DNA from: Stutzerimonas stutzeri
GTDB taxonomy: Bacteria > Pseudomonadota > Gammaproteobacteria > Pseudomonadales > Pseudomonadaceae
Reading direction: 5' to 3'
NCBI RefSeq assembly: GCF_002909485.1
Contig: NZ_PPXG01000002.1
Location: forward strand, 620,001 to 684,000
DNA length: 64,000 bases
Shown: positions 8,666-17,281 of the stretch, piece after piece
Layout of the letters: the number at the start of each line of letters is the position of its first letter
How positions within the stretch are numbered: the stretch's first letter is position 1
Notes under the pieces: generated by a model
What the model was told of the DNA's origin: nothing
Databases searched by the model: none
The model's input: the letters and a program-made list of their open reading frames with translations, nothing else
Position numbers and translations under genes: made by a program

Positions 8666-9460
8666 TCAATGCCCACCCTTGGGCAGGCTCCAGGGAAAGA
8701 AGACCTTCTGCAGCAGCCCGATCAGGTGGAACAGCACCAGGCTGATTACCACCAGCATCATCAGCGCCGCGAAGGCCTGGGGCACCTGGAACATCGAGGT
8801 GGAAAAGTTGATGAAGTAGCCCAGGCCTTTTTCCGCAGCGACAAACTCGGCCACCACCGCGCCGATCACCGCCAGGGTGATGGAAATGCGCAGCGCCGAG
8901 AACAGGTGCGGAATCGCATAGGGCAGACGGATGTTGCGGTACTCACGGGCTTTGGAAGCGCCGAGCGAGCGCGACAGCTCCACCAGCTCCTCCGGTGTCG
9001 CCAGCAAGCCAGTCACGCAGGACACCACGATGGGGAAAAAAGCGATGAGGAAGGTGATGAACACCCGCGGCAGATCGCCAGCGCCCATCACCACCACGAT
9101 GATCGGTGCTACCGCGACGATGGGCGTGGACTGCACGATCACCAGTAGCGGATACAGCGTGCGCGACATCACTCGCGAAGAGGCCAGGGCGATGGCCAGC
9201 GGGATGCCGATCAGAATCGACAGGCCGTAACCCATCAGCGTCACCCTCAGGGTGGCGAAAATATGCTCGGCCCACGTGCCGAGACCGACCTTTTGCGTTG
9301 CGGCGAAGATGGCGCTGGGTGAGGGCAGCACGAAGCTCGGCAGCTTGAGCAGGCGACAGGCCGCTTCCCAGACCAGCAGCAGAACGAGCAGGGCGAGCCA
9401 GGGCGCGAAGCGGTCGGCCTGCGCCTTCAGGCGCAGTGCCTTGGGCTTAATGGGCGTCAT
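8666..9460 (-). CDS. ABC transporter permease, NitT/TauT (SsuC-like) family
   Basis: A 264-residue inner-membrane permease with about six membrane segments and the BPD_transp_1 EAA-type loop (ELSRSLGASKAREYRNIRLPYAIPHLFSALR, near residues 165-195). The start at 9460 (MTPIKPKAL...) gives a normal family length and overlaps the ATPase stop by 14 nt, showing translational coupling; a longer upstream frame is not used. It would pair with the adjacent ATPase and periplasmic binding protein. Family members import sulfonates, nitrate, taurine or pyrimidine/thiamine precursors. Confidence 0.85.
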   Translation of the reverse strand: MTPIKPKALRLKAQADRFAPWLALLVLLLVWEAACRLLKLPSFVLPSPSAIFAATQKVGLGTWAEHIFATLRVTLMGYGLSILIGIPLAIALASSRVMSRTLYPLLVIVQSTPIVAVAPIIVVVMGAGDLPRVFITFLIAFFPIVVSCVTGLLATPEELVELSRSLGASKAREYRNIRLPYAIPHLFSALRISITLAVIGAVVAEFVAAEKGLGYFINFSTSMFQVPQAFAALMMLVVISLVLFHLIGLLQKVFFPWSLPKGGH

Positions 9461-10250
9461 GGCGCGAGAAGACTTTGCGGCGGATATGGTTGGCGAGCTC
9501 ATTGAAACGCGGCTCCGTGAGGGTTTCCATGGACCGCGGGCGCGGCAGGTCGACATCGATGATTTCCTGCACACGGCCGGGGCGCGCCGACATCACCAGG
9601 ATGCGGTCGGCCAGCAGCAGCGCTTCGGGAATCGAGTGGGTGATGAACAGCACCGTCTTCGGGCGCTGGGTCCAGATGTTCAGCAGCTCCAGACTCAGCT
9701 CGTCGCGGGTCAGGGCGTCGAGGGCCGAGAACGGCTCGTCCATCAGCAGGATTTCCGGGTCATGCAGCAGCGCCCGGGCAATCGCCGCGCGCTGCTGCAT
9801 GCCGCCGGAGAGTTCGTCCGGACGCTTGTTACCGAAGTCCTCGAGCCCCACCAGTTCCAGCAACTCCTCGCCGCGGGTGATTTCCTGCGCGGTGACGCGA
9901 CCGTACTTATGGCGCATGGGGAAGGTCAGGTTGTCGCGAATGTTCAGCCAGGGCAGCAGGGTCGGTCGCTGGAAGACGATGCCGATCTCGTCACGCGGGC
10001 CGTCCACCGGGCTGCCGTAAATGCTGACCTGGCCGTGAGTTGGCCGTACCAGCCCGGCGAGGATGCGCAGCAGCGTGGACTTTCCGCAGCCCGAGGGGCC
10101 GAGCACCGCGATGAACTCGTGACGGCCGATATCGAAACTGGCGCTGTCCAGCGCCACCACCTCGCTGCCATCGGAGGAGGTGAAGACCTGGCTGACTCGG
10201 TCGAAGCTGATGTTTGGGCGCGGAGTGGCGGGCGGGGCGGCGGCATTCAT
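9447..10250 (-). CDS. ABC transporter ATP-binding protein, NitT/TauT (SsuB-like) family
   Basis: A 267-residue single ABC ATPase with Walker A GPSGCGKST (about residues 51-59), Q-loop VFQRPTLLPW, signature LSGGMQQRAAIARAL, Walker B ILLMDEPFSALD and the switch His in FITHSIPEA. It energises the adjacent permease/binding protein pair. Its stop lies inside the start region of the permease gene, and its start is 4 nt from the stop of the binding-protein gene, so the three form a translationally coupled set. Confidence 0.9.
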   Translation of the reverse strand: MNAAAPPATPRPNISFDRVSQVFTSSDGSEVVALDSASFDIGRHEFIAVLGPSGCGKSTLLRILAGLVRPTHGQVSIYGSPVDGPRDEIGIVFQRPTLLPWLNIRDNLTFPMRHKYGRVTAQEITRGEELLELVGLEDFGNKRPDELSGGMQQRAAIARALLHDPEILLMDEPFSALDALTRDELSLELLNIWTQRPKTVLFITHSIPEALLLADRILVMSARPGRVQEIIDVDLPRPRSMETLTEPRFNELANHIRRKVFSRHDAH

Positions 10251-10254
10251 GGCA

Positions 10255-11232
10255 TCACTCGCTCAAGCTGGTGTCGATGGCGCTGGCCGGGTCGAGGCTG
10301 TCGACGGCCATGCCCTGGGCCTTGGCGACCCACCCCCAGGTGGTGGCCAGGCGTTTGGCATCGAAACCGGTGCCTTCGGCGGCGCTGATCTCGTTCTGCA
10401 TCAGCGGTACCGAGGCGGCGAATTGCTCCTCGGCCTGCTGCTCGTCGACTTCGGCAACCATCTTCTTCAGTGCGGCGGCCGCGGCAGCCGGGTCGGCGAT
10501 GGCGTTCTTCTGCGCCTGCTGGTAGGCCTTGACGAACTTCTTCGCGACCTCGGGATTGCGCTGTACGAAGCGCTGCGACGCCACCAGCGACAGGCCGTAG
10601 CCCTCGAAGCCGTATTCCGACCAGGGGATGGTTTTCAGTGTCTTGTCCGCTTCGCCGAGGGCACGGACGAAGCCGGGCGCAACGGTCAGCCAGTTGATGG
10701 TGGCGTCGACCTTGCCGGTGGCGAGCATCGGCGCCAGTGCGCCGGGGTCTAGCTTGAGCAGCTTGACGCTGGCCGGGTCGATGCCGTTGCGCTCCAGCAG
10801 CAGCGGCCAGACCACGTTGGAGGCGGAGAAGGTCGGGGTGGCCACCGTCTTGCCGACGATGTCCTTGAAGCTGTTGATGCCCGAGCCTTCGGTGGTGAAG
10901 AAGGCGTCCGGCTGCTTGTTGTAGATCGGCGCGACGGCGACCACCGGCACCTCGCCCTGGGCTTTGGCTTGCAGTAGCGAGGCCAGGCCGGCAGAGCCGA
11001 AGTCCGCGCTGTTGGTGGCCAGCTTGGTCACCACGTCGCTACCACCACGGGCACTGGCGATTTCCACTTCGATGCCTTCTGCGGCGAACAGGCCCTGCTC
11101 GACACCTAGGTAGATCGCGGCCTTGTCGCCGGCTGGCAACCAGTCGTTGAGCCAGCGCACCTTGTCGGCGGCCACGGCGGATTGGCTGAACAGCGCGAGC
11201 AGGGCGCTGGCGAGCAGGGTTTTCTTGAACAT
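10255..11232 (-). CDS. ABC transporter periplasmic substrate-binding protein, NMT1/THI5-like (NitT/TauT) family
   Basis: A 325-residue exported protein: a signal peptide (MFKKTLLASALLALFSQSAVAA) followed by an NMT1/THI5-like binding fold with DWLPAGDKAAIYLGVEQGLF near the start, the typical first strand/helix of binding proteins for pyrimidine precursors and alkanesulfonates. The start at 11232 has GGAG 7 nt upstream; the longer frame beyond it overlaps the hydrolase gene region without a signal. It supplies ligand to the permease and ATPase downstream. The deaminase and dioxygenase in the same operon suggest a heterocyclic nitrogen compound as ligand, by inference only. Confidence 0.85.
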   Translation of the reverse strand: MFKKTLLASALLALFSQSAVAADKVRWLNDWLPAGDKAAIYLGVEQGLFAAEGIEVEIASARGGSDVVTKLATNSADFGSAGLASLLQAKAQGEVPVVAVAPIYNKQPDAFFTTEGSGINSFKDIVGKTVATPTFSASNVVWPLLLERNGIDPASVKLLKLDPGALAPMLATGKVDATINWLTVAPGFVRALGEADKTLKTIPWSEYGFEGYGLSLVASQRFVQRNPEVAKKFVKAYQQAQKNAIADPAAAAAALKKMVAEVDEQQAEEQFAASVPLMQNEISAAEGTGFDAKRLATTWGWVAKAQGMAVDSLDPASAIDTSLSE

Positions 11233-11282
11233 GGTGGAGCTCCTTGAAGGTTCGGCGTGATAAGCGCGATGCAATAAACGGG

Positions 11283-12032
11283 TCAGCGCACCGGATTTGG
11301 ATGGCAGGCGAAGAAATCCACCAGCGCGGCGAGCAGCGCGCCGGGCATGGCCAGTTGCGGCGCATGGCCGCAATCGAGCACCACCCGCTCGGCGCCAGGC
11401 ACCAGCTGCTGCATGCGCTGTTGCACCAGTGGCAGCACGGAGCGGTCCTGCGCGGCTTCGATATACAAGCGCGGCAGACGTCCGAAACGCTCGGCACTCC
11501 AATGCGCGGCGATGTCGCGGCCGCCGTCGGGCTGCACCGTCAGGCGGCGCGCTGCAACGATGGCGACCTGTGCCGGTGCATCGTGGAAGAACACCGCGCA
11601 GGCGGCATCGCTGGGTACGCGGCTGCCGCCGGGCACCGCTTCGAGATAGGGACCGATGCCGCTAACCTCGGGAAAGTCGCGACTCAGTTCGGCGCAGAGT
11701 TCGCCGAAACCCATGCCGCTGGGCAGCATCATTCCGGCGACATAGGCGACCCCGGTGATGTGTTCGGCGTAACGCTCGGCCACGGCGGTGGCGGTGACGC
11801 CGCCGCCGGAATGCGCCACCAGCTGAATCGGGCCGGGCAGCGTCTCGATCAGTGCGCCGACGTGCTCGACATAGCGCTGCAGCGAGGTCGCGGTGAGTGG
11901 TGTGTCGTCGTGGCCGTTGCCTGGCAGATCAACCGCGTGGGGTCTGTGTCCGGCATCGCGCAGACCATCCTGCAGCGAATCCCAGACCCAGCTACCGGCC
12001 CAGGCCCCATGGATGAGGACGATGTCAGCCAT
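11283..12032 (-). CDS. Alpha/beta hydrolase, methylesterase/hydroxynitrile-lyase-like
   Basis: A 249-residue alpha/beta hydrolase (AB_hydrolase_6 type). Visible features are the oxyanion strand IVLIHGAWAGSWVW (about residues 4-17), the nucleophile elbow LVAHSGGG (Ser near 82) and the C-terminal His in LDCGHAPQLAMP. The family includes plant methylesterases, hydroxynitrile lyases and bacterial ester hydrolases. The start at 12032 is supported by GGAGG just upstream and overlaps the oxygenase stop by 8 nt, so the two are translated as a coupled pair. It probably opens an ester or amide product of the oxygenase step, which is inference from position. Confidence 0.8.
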   Translation of the reverse strand: MADIVLIHGAWAGSWVWDSLQDGLRDAGHRPHAVDLPGNGHDDTPLTATSLQRYVEHVGALIETLPGPIQLVAHSGGGVTATAVAERYAEHITGVAYVAGMMLPSGMGFGELCAELSRDFPEVSGIGPYLEAVPGGSRVPSDAACAVFFHDAPAQVAIVAARRLTVQPDGGRDIAAHWSAERFGRLPRLYIEAAQDRSVLPLVQQRMQQLVPGAERVVLDCGHAPQLAMPGALLAALVDFFACHPNPVR

Positions 12033-13005
12033 AGGTCCTCCGGTACATCTCGCGGTGGTGTTCTTCAACCGTCACGGCGGGATAGCGAGGGGCTTCACCC
12101 GGCGCGAGGCAGGTCGGCAGGCACTCGACCAGATGGTCCGGGTTGCCGCTGAAGAAGAACGGCACGCTGTAGCGCTCGCGCCCGGAAATGTTGGCCACCC
12201 GATGCAGAGTCGAACGGTACTGATCGTTGGTCCAGCGGGCGATCATGTCGCCCAGGTTGACCACATAGGTGCCGGGCACGGGCGCTGCGTGAATCCAGCT
12301 GCCGCTGTGGCGATCCCAGACCTGTAGGCCGGGATTCTCGTCCTGCAGCAAGAGCGTCAAGCCGCCGAAATCGGTATGTGCGCCGCATCCCTTCTCGCCG
12401 GGCGCGGCATTGGCCGGCTGCGGCGGGTAATGCAGCAGGCGCAGGGTGCTCATGGAGTCGCGGCAGAAGCCGGCGAAATGTTCCTCCGGCAGTTGCAGCG
12501 ACAGCGCGATGGCACCCATCAGCCGTGCCGCGAGGGCATTCATTTCATCGCGATAGCGCTCCATGGTCGGGCGAAAGTCCGCGAGCTCGACTGGCCATTG
12601 GTTGGCACCGTGGTTGAAGCGCCCTGCCAGTACCCGCGGGTCGTCCTCAGCCAGCTCCTCGCCGATGTAGAAGCCCTCCTTGAGATCGGCCGGCGCACCG
12701 GCTTCCAGCACTTGCCCGCGTAACGGCTCGTAGCCGCGATTGGCCCTCGAGAAAACCTTGTCCAGCGCGCGCTTGCCTGCTTCCGGCTGGTCGAAGAACG
12801 CCCGCGCCTGCTTGAACACCGCCTGCTGCAGCACCGGGTCGACACCATGATTGGCAATACAGAAGAAGCCGACCTCGCGACAGGCGGCGCCGATGCGTTC
12901 GGCCACGGCTGTGCGCTCGGCAAGGTCGGGAGAAAACAGCCCGGCGATATCGATCAGCGGCAGCGCGGCGGCTTCGAGATGGCGGGCACAAAGGGCATCG
13001 TTCAT
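12025..13005 (-). CDS. Isopenicillin N synthase-like Fe(II)/2-oxoglutarate-type oxygenase
   Basis: A 326-residue non-haem iron oxygenase. The N-terminal DIOX_N part (ALPLIDIAGLF..., VGFFCIANHGV) is followed by the jelly-roll core. The iron triad is H and D in GAHTDFGGLTLL and H in YRSTLHRVAN, and the 2OG-anchoring R-x-S is in ERYSVPFFF. Enzymes of this family hydroxylate or desaturate small molecules, including nucleobases in fungi. It is the first gene of the six-gene leftward operon, with a 19-bp palindrome about 145 nt upstream. Encoding it with an importer and a deaminase points to oxidation of an imported heterocycle. Confidence 0.85.
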   Translation of the reverse strand: MNDALCARHLEAAALPLIDIAGLFSPDLAERTAVAERIGAACREVGFFCIANHGVDPVLQQAVFKQARAFFDQPEAGKRALDKVFSRANRGYEPLRGQVLEAGAPADLKEGFYIGEELAEDDPRVLAGRFNHGANQWPVELADFRPTMERYRDEMNALAARLMGAIALSLQLPEEHFAGFCRDSMSTLRLLHYPPQPANAAPGEKGCGAHTDFGGLTLLLQDENPGLQVWDRHSGSWIHAAPVPGTYVVNLGDMIARWTNDQYRSTLHRVANISGRERYSVPFFFSGNPDHLVECLPTCLAPGEAPRYPAVTVEEHHREMYRRTYG

Positions 13006-13360
13006 GTGTTAGTCCTGCTTCGCCGACCGCAAAATGGCGTTCGGCGAGCGCAGTATCTGGTCGTCTGGCTGTGCGCAGAAGCAGAGAATATCGAGCAAGG
13101 TGATGCCGATTCGGCAGCGGGGGCGGCTGCCTCATCTAGGGGCGGAAGATGAGCACAATTGGTGCTCACGCCAGGGAGCGCGGGGGTTGTCTAGGAGCAT
13201 ACGATCCAGGCTAGAGCTGAGTCGTTCGCACTTTTATGGGGCGTAGTGCAACCGTTGGCCGCCCGAAATTTTCTTTGTGGCTGTGCCGCGCGCGATTCGT
13301 ACTTAGGTACGACGCCTGCTGCTGAGCTACGCCTTGAGCCGCTAGCTCTCTGCAGCTGGC
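13006..13360. promoter_or_regulatory. Intergenic promoter region of the oxygenase-importer-deaminase operon
   Basis: This 355-bp gap lies between the MocR stop and the oxygenase start, both read leftward, so it must hold the end of the MocR transcript and the promoter of the six-gene operon. The clearest element is the 19-bp palindrome at 13150-13168. A smaller imperfect palindrome (CGTAC/GTACG) is near 13299-13312. No gene is credible here. Confidence 0.6.
13150..13168. promoter_or_regulatory. 19-bp palindromic operator candidate
   Basis: TGAGCACAATTGGTGCTCA has two perfect 7-bp arms, TGAGCAC (13150-13156) and GTGCTCA (13162-13168), around AATTG. The length and symmetry fit a dimeric helix-turn-helix repressor or activator site. 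It lies about 145 nt upstream of the oxygenase start. The regulator is unknown; the MocR protein encoded next door and a regulator elsewhere in the genome are both possible. Confidence 0.5.
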
Positions 13361-14860
13361 CTAGCGGGGCTTCAACGCATTGGCCAGGCGCAACATGGCC
13401 GTTTCGATTTCAAAAGCGGTCAATGACGCGTAACCCAATAGCCAGCCTTGTTTCTTCTGCTCACCTGCGTACAGGCGACTCAATCCAGAAAGCTGGATAC
13501 CCACGCTAGCCGCCTGCTGGATGGTGTCGTTCTCGAGCCATCCGTCGTGCAGCACGCACGGAATTTGTAGTCCACCAGGAGGGCGCAACGCCGTAACAAC
13601 ACCGTTCAGATGCTCGCCGATCGCGTCGAGCATGATCGAACGGCGCGCGGCATACAGCTTGCGCATGGCTCGGACATGGGCGTTGTAATGGCCGTCCTCC
13701 ATGAAGCGGGCCAAGGTCAGTTGCAGGACTTGTGGCGTGTGCCCGTCGATCATGCTGCGCGCGTAGGTGAAGGCTTTGACCAGTTCGTGGGGCAGTACCA
13801 TGTAGCCCATTCGCAAACCGGGATAGAGGGTCTTGCTGAAGGTGCCGACGTAGAGCGTGCGCTGGTATTTGTCCAGGCCCTGTACGCACGCGGTTGGCTG
13901 CCCGTCGTAGTGAAACTCACTGTCGTAGTCGTCTTCGATGACCCACTTGCCTTTTTCCGCTGCCCAGTTGATCAACTCGAGACGCCGCTCCAGCGGCAAA
14001 GTAGCGCCAGTGGGGTATTGGTGCGAAGGCGTGACATAGACACAGTTGGCGCCGCTACGGTCGGCCTGCAGCAGGTCGGTGCGTATCCCCATTTCGTCGA
14101 CATCAATAGGCAGAACCTTGGCCTCGGCGGTTTCAAAGGCTTTCTTGGCACCGAAGTAGCCCGGGTTTTCCAACAAGATCGGTTTGCCGGCGTCGACCAG
14201 CAATTGCGCACACAGAAAGAGTGCCTGGCGAGTGCTGCTAAGCACCAAAATCTGGTCGGGAGAGCATTTGGCTCCGCGCTCGAGGTTCAAGTAGGTAGCG
14301 ATGGCCTTGCGCAGCGGCTCGGCGCCTTGCGGGTCGCCATGCAACAGCACGTTGGTGCGATGGTCTTTCATCACCTGACGTTGCAGGCGTGTCCAGACAT
14401 CGGTCGGAAAGGTGCGGGTTTCGGGCAGCCCGGTGGCAAACGCCTTGATCACCTGCTGGTCGTTCACACCGGCACTGTCGAAAATCATCCGCCCCCGCTG
14501 GCTCAACCCCGTTCCCGGCAATGCCTGGCTGCTTTTGACTTCTTGCGCCTTGATGCGCCGCCGGGCTGCGCCGCGCAATTCGGTACCTACGGTTTCACAG
14601 ACATAACTGCCAGAGCCCTCGCGCCTGACGATAAAGCCATCCCGATGCAGTTGTACGTAGGCATTTTCCACAGTGTCTCTGGCAACCCCGAGTGACTTGG
14701 CCAGCACCCGGGTCGCGGGAAGTTTCAGGCCTGGGTCAAGGGCGCCTTCGAGGATCAGAGCACGCAGCGCGCGCTGAATTCGCTGGTGTAGATCCAGCAG
14801 CTGAAACTCAGCATCGTTAAGACGCATTGTCAGGGTTTCCAGCTCGAATGCTTTTGCCAT
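13361..14860 (-). CDS. MocR-family (GntR-HTH plus aminotransferase fold) transcriptional regulator
   Basis: A 499-residue MocR/PdxR-type protein. Residues about 20-90 form a GntR winged helix (GLKLPATRVLAKSLGVARDTVENAY), and about 135-495 a fold type I aminotransferase domain. The PLP-binding lysine is present (K343, in GTFSKTLYPGLR), as are the DDYDSEF and YVTPSHQYPTG blocks typical of MocR. Such regulators sense PLP or PLP-amino acid adducts and often control vitamin B6, GABA or taurine genes. It is divergent from a BenE-family transporter and near wrecks of two PLP-enzyme genes, which makes B6-related control attractive but unproven. Confidence 0.9.
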   Translation of the reverse strand: MAKAFELETLTMRLNDAEFQLLDLHQRIQRALRALILEGALDPGLKLPATRVLAKSLGVARDTVENAYVQLHRDGFIVRREGSGSYVCETVGTELRGAARRRIKAQEVKSSQALPGTGLSQRGRMIFDSAGVNDQQVIKAFATGLPETRTFPTDVWTRLQRQVMKDHRTNVLLHGDPQGAEPLRKAIATYLNLERGAKCSPDQILVLSSTRQALFLCAQLLVDAGKPILLENPGYFGAKKAFETAEAKVLPIDVDEMGIRTDLLQADRSGANCVYVTPSHQYPTGATLPLERRLELINWAAEKGKWVIEDDYDSEFHYDGQPTACVQGLDKYQRTLYVGTFSKTLYPGLRMGYMVLPHELVKAFTYARSMIDGHTPQVLQLTLARFMEDGHYNAHVRAMRKLYAARRSIMLDAIGEHLNGVVTALRPPGGLQIPCVLHDGWLENDTIQQAASVGIQLSGLSRLYAGEQKKQGWLLGYASLTAFEIETAMLRLANALKPR

Positions 14861-15370
14861 GCGGTCTGCCTGATCTCAATAAATAAACGCTTGAAGGCGG
14901 GCCAGTCTATTCATGGACTTCGCCCCCTCACCACAGCATTTGCGCTAGGCGAGCGAGCACCCACGCTGCGAGCAATTTGGAACAAGGGTTATTCAGGTTT
15001 ACCGCGACCGCGTGCAAGCGCCGTCTCGTTCGATCAATAACGTGCCGTTCGTGCCGTGCCGACGCTGTGCTGAACAAGATTTTGTGTGTGCGAGTAGGCC
15101 AGGCTATACGCGCTCAAGCGGCACGTTTCGGTCAGCAGGATGCGGACCCACCCCTATAGCTTGGTTTCGCTCGAGCGCAGAGGCTGTGGCCGATTCGTTA
15201 AGGGTTTTGCCCGCGTGCATAGCTGAAGCCTGGGATGCTTGAAAAACCGCTACCCGCGATAAGTGGTCTGGTGTTTAGGCTTGAAGCGTACGGGCATGGC
15301 AGGCCATTTTGAAGTTATAAATCACCTATTACACCAGGCCTATCACTTCGTTTTGCAAGGAACAAAGCAC
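14861..15370. promoter_or_regulatory. Divergent promoter region between the MocR regulator and the BenE-family transporter
   Basis: This 510-bp region separates the leftward MocR gene from the rightward transporter gene and should carry both promoters and any MocR binding sites. No strong palindrome was found by eye, which is not surprising because MocR sites are usually spaced direct repeats. No credible gene is seen. AAGGA ahead of 15371 is the ribosome site of the transporter. Confidence 0.5.
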
Positions 15371-16618
15371 ATGCCCTCGTCAGCTTCCGCGTCGCCCCTG
15401 CGTCTACGCGACCTTCTGCATCCGATTGTCGCCGGATTGGTTTCAGTCATCGTCAACTATGGCGGCACGTTCATCCTGGTCTTCCAGGCCGCCAAGGTCG
15501 CCGGGCTCAGCCCGGAGCTGACGGCGTCATGGGTGTGGTCGGTGTCGATTGGTGTGGGGATTACCGGACTGTTACTCAGTTGGATGAACCGTGAGCCGAT
15601 CATTACCGCTTGGTCGACACCCGCTGCGGCCTTTCTGGTAGTCGCGCTGTCCACCACGCCGTACGCCGAGGCAGTCGGTGCGTACGTCATTTCGGCTGCT
15701 GCCTTCGTGCTGCTGGGTGTGTCCGGCTGCTTTGAGAAGGTTGTCCGCCTCATTCCGCCGGGAGTGGCTGCGGCGCTGCTGGCCGGAATTCTGCTGCAGT
15801 TCGGAATCGGCGCGTTTGCTGGCATGAGCCTTGATCCCGTATTGGTCGGCTTGCTGATTGCAGCTTATGTGGTGCTCAAACGCTTCACGGCGCGCTACGC
15901 GGTGGTAGGCATTCTGATGCTGGGGCTGGGGTTTCTGCTGACGCAGGGGCGTGTAGATCTTTCGGGGCTGTCGCTGCAATTTGCGGCACCGTTATTCACT
16001 CGGCCCGAGTTCTCGCTCAATGCGTTGCTCAGCGTGGCGCTGCCGCTGTTCCTGATTACCCTCACCGGCCAGTACATGCCGGGTATGCTGGTGCTGCGCA
16101 ACGATGGTTTCAGCACCAGCGCCAACCCCATCCTGACGGTTACGGGGCTTGGCTCATTGCTGATGGCACCCTTCGGTTCTCACGCCTTCAACATCGCCGC
16201 CATCACGGCAGCCATTTGCACCGGCAAGGAAGCCTCGGAGGATCCGTCCAAGCGCTGGATCGCCGGGGTTGCCGCAGGCGTGTTCTACATCCTTGTCGGG
16301 GTTTTCGGCGTGACCCTGGCCGCTGTGTTTATGGCGCTCCCGGCCGCCTTTATTACAGCGCTCGCCGGGTTGGCCCTGCTCGGCACTATCGGCGCGAGCC
16401 TGGCCAGCGCCATGGCTGACGTCAAATCCCGCGAAGCCTCGCTGATTACCTTTCTGGCGTGCGCCGCGAACATTACCTTGCTGGGAATCGGAGGGGCGTT
16501 CTGGGGATTGTTGATCGGCCTGGCGGCGTACGCTCTGCTCAATGGTCGTTTGCCACGTCGCGAGGGGGCGGCCAGCCCGGCAGCCGACGCTGTTGTGACG
16601 AGCAAAGGAGTCCACTGA
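15371..16618 (+). CDS. BenE-family (benzoate/H+ symporter family) membrane transporter
   Basis: A 415-residue protein with about 11-12 membrane segments and the BenE family pattern: [20 protein letters not shown] near the start, [16 protein letters not shown], and [20 protein letters not shown] in the second half. The family was named for benzoate uptake, but no benzoate-degradation gene lies nearby. The start at 15371 has AAGGA upstream; a frame reaching back to 15263 has no ribosome site. It is divergent from a MocR regulator and directly followed by remnants of two PLP-enzyme genes, so its cargo could be something other than benzoate, for example a B6 vitamer or amino acid. Confidence 0.85.
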   Translation: MPSSASASPLRLRDLLHPIVAGLVSVIVNYGGTFILVFQAAKVAGLSPELTASWVWSVSIGVGITGLLLSWMNREPIITAWSTPAAAFLVVALSTTPYAEAVGAYVISAAAFVLLGVSGCFEKVVRLIPPGVAAALLAGILLQFGIGAFAGMSLDPVLVGLLIAAYVVLKRFTARYAVVGILMLGLGFLLTQGRVDLSGLSLQFAAPLFTRPEFSLNALLSVALPLFLITLTGQYMPGMLVLRNDGFSTSANPILTVTGLGSLLMAPFGSHAFNIAAITAAICTGKEASEDPSKRWIAGVAAGVFYILVGVFGVTLAAVFMALPAAFITALAGLALLGTIGASLASAMADVKSREASLITFLACAANITLLGIGGAFWGLLIGLAAYALLNGRLPRREGAASPAADAVVTSKGVH

Positions 16619-16678
16619 TGCTCGCTCGGCAAGACGAGCACGTCATCCTGCATGAGCGTCATCAACTAGGCCAAGCAG

Positions 16679-16813
16679 GTGGCGCGTTTTGCCAGCGAGT
16701 TTCAGGCACTAGACAGCTTGCGAGTGGCCGAGGTCCTGGATCGACGCCTGCACATCGAGGGGCGTCAGCCCGATGTGCTCGTCCAGTCCAATACCTCCGG
16801 CGAGGACAGCAAG
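16679..16813 (+). pseudogene. Remnant of a YggS-family PLP-binding protein gene
   Basis: Translation from about 16679 gives [20 protein letters not shown] followed by [15 protein letters not shown] and NTSGEDSK. This matches the middle of YggS/PLPBP (alanine racemase N-terminal fold) proteins, where the usual text is ...V-Q-V-N-T-S-G-E-x-S-K. Only about 45 codons remain; the PLP-lysine region before it and all of the protein after it are missing. The frame runs straight into glyA-like sequence at about 16813. It lies just after the BenE-family gene, so it may once have been part of that operon. Confidence 0.7.
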
Positions 16814-17281
16814 CCCAGTCGAACGCCGCGGTATTCCTGGCCTTGATCAATCCAGGCGATACGGTGATGGGCATGAACCTGGCCCAGGGTGGCCACCTGA
16901 CCTACGGTAACCCGTCGAATTTCTCGGGCCGTCATTACAAAATCGTTCCTTATGGTCTTGACCCGAAGACAGGCTTGCTCGACTACGACGAGATGGAACG
17001 TATCGCCCTGGAAACTGGACCGAAGATGCTGATCGGTGGTTTTTCGGCCTACTCTCGGTACAAGGACTGGGCGCGCATGCGGGCCATTGCCGACAAGGTC
17101 GGGGCTATCTTCTGGATCGGCATGGCCACGTTGCAGGCCTGGTGGCCGCAGGCGAATATCCGGACCCCTTGTCGCATGCCAATGTGGTCACCAGCATCAC
17201 GCACAAGACCCTGCGGGGTCCACGGGGTGGTCTGATTTTGTTCAAGGGGCAAGAGGAGACGTTCTACAAAAATCGCTCTGT
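16813..17281 (+). pseudogene. Truncated, frameshifted serine hydroxymethyltransferase (glyA-like) remnant
   Basis: From about 16813 the sequence encodes [20 protein letters not shown] and [20 protein letters not shown], the central part of serine hydroxymethyltransferase. A one-base loss just after 17127 breaks the frame (GCC-ACG instead of the expected GCC-CAC-G). Downstream, in the shifted frame, [20 protein letters not shown] and [11 protein letters not shown] (the PLP-lysine motif) are still readable. The N-terminal 90 or so residues and everything after the PLP lysine are gone. It is non-functional. Its 3' end overlaps the end of the opposite-strand DUF523 gene. Confidence 0.8.

Noticed and set aside
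15263..15370. Longer N-terminus for the BenE-family transporter
   Set aside because: No ribosome site and no hydrophobic extension; ATG 15371 has AAGGA upstream.
16621..17235. A single functional protein from the frame 16459-17235
   Set aside because: It reads through the end of the BenE gene in another frame, joins two unrelated gene relics and shifts frame within the glyA homology.
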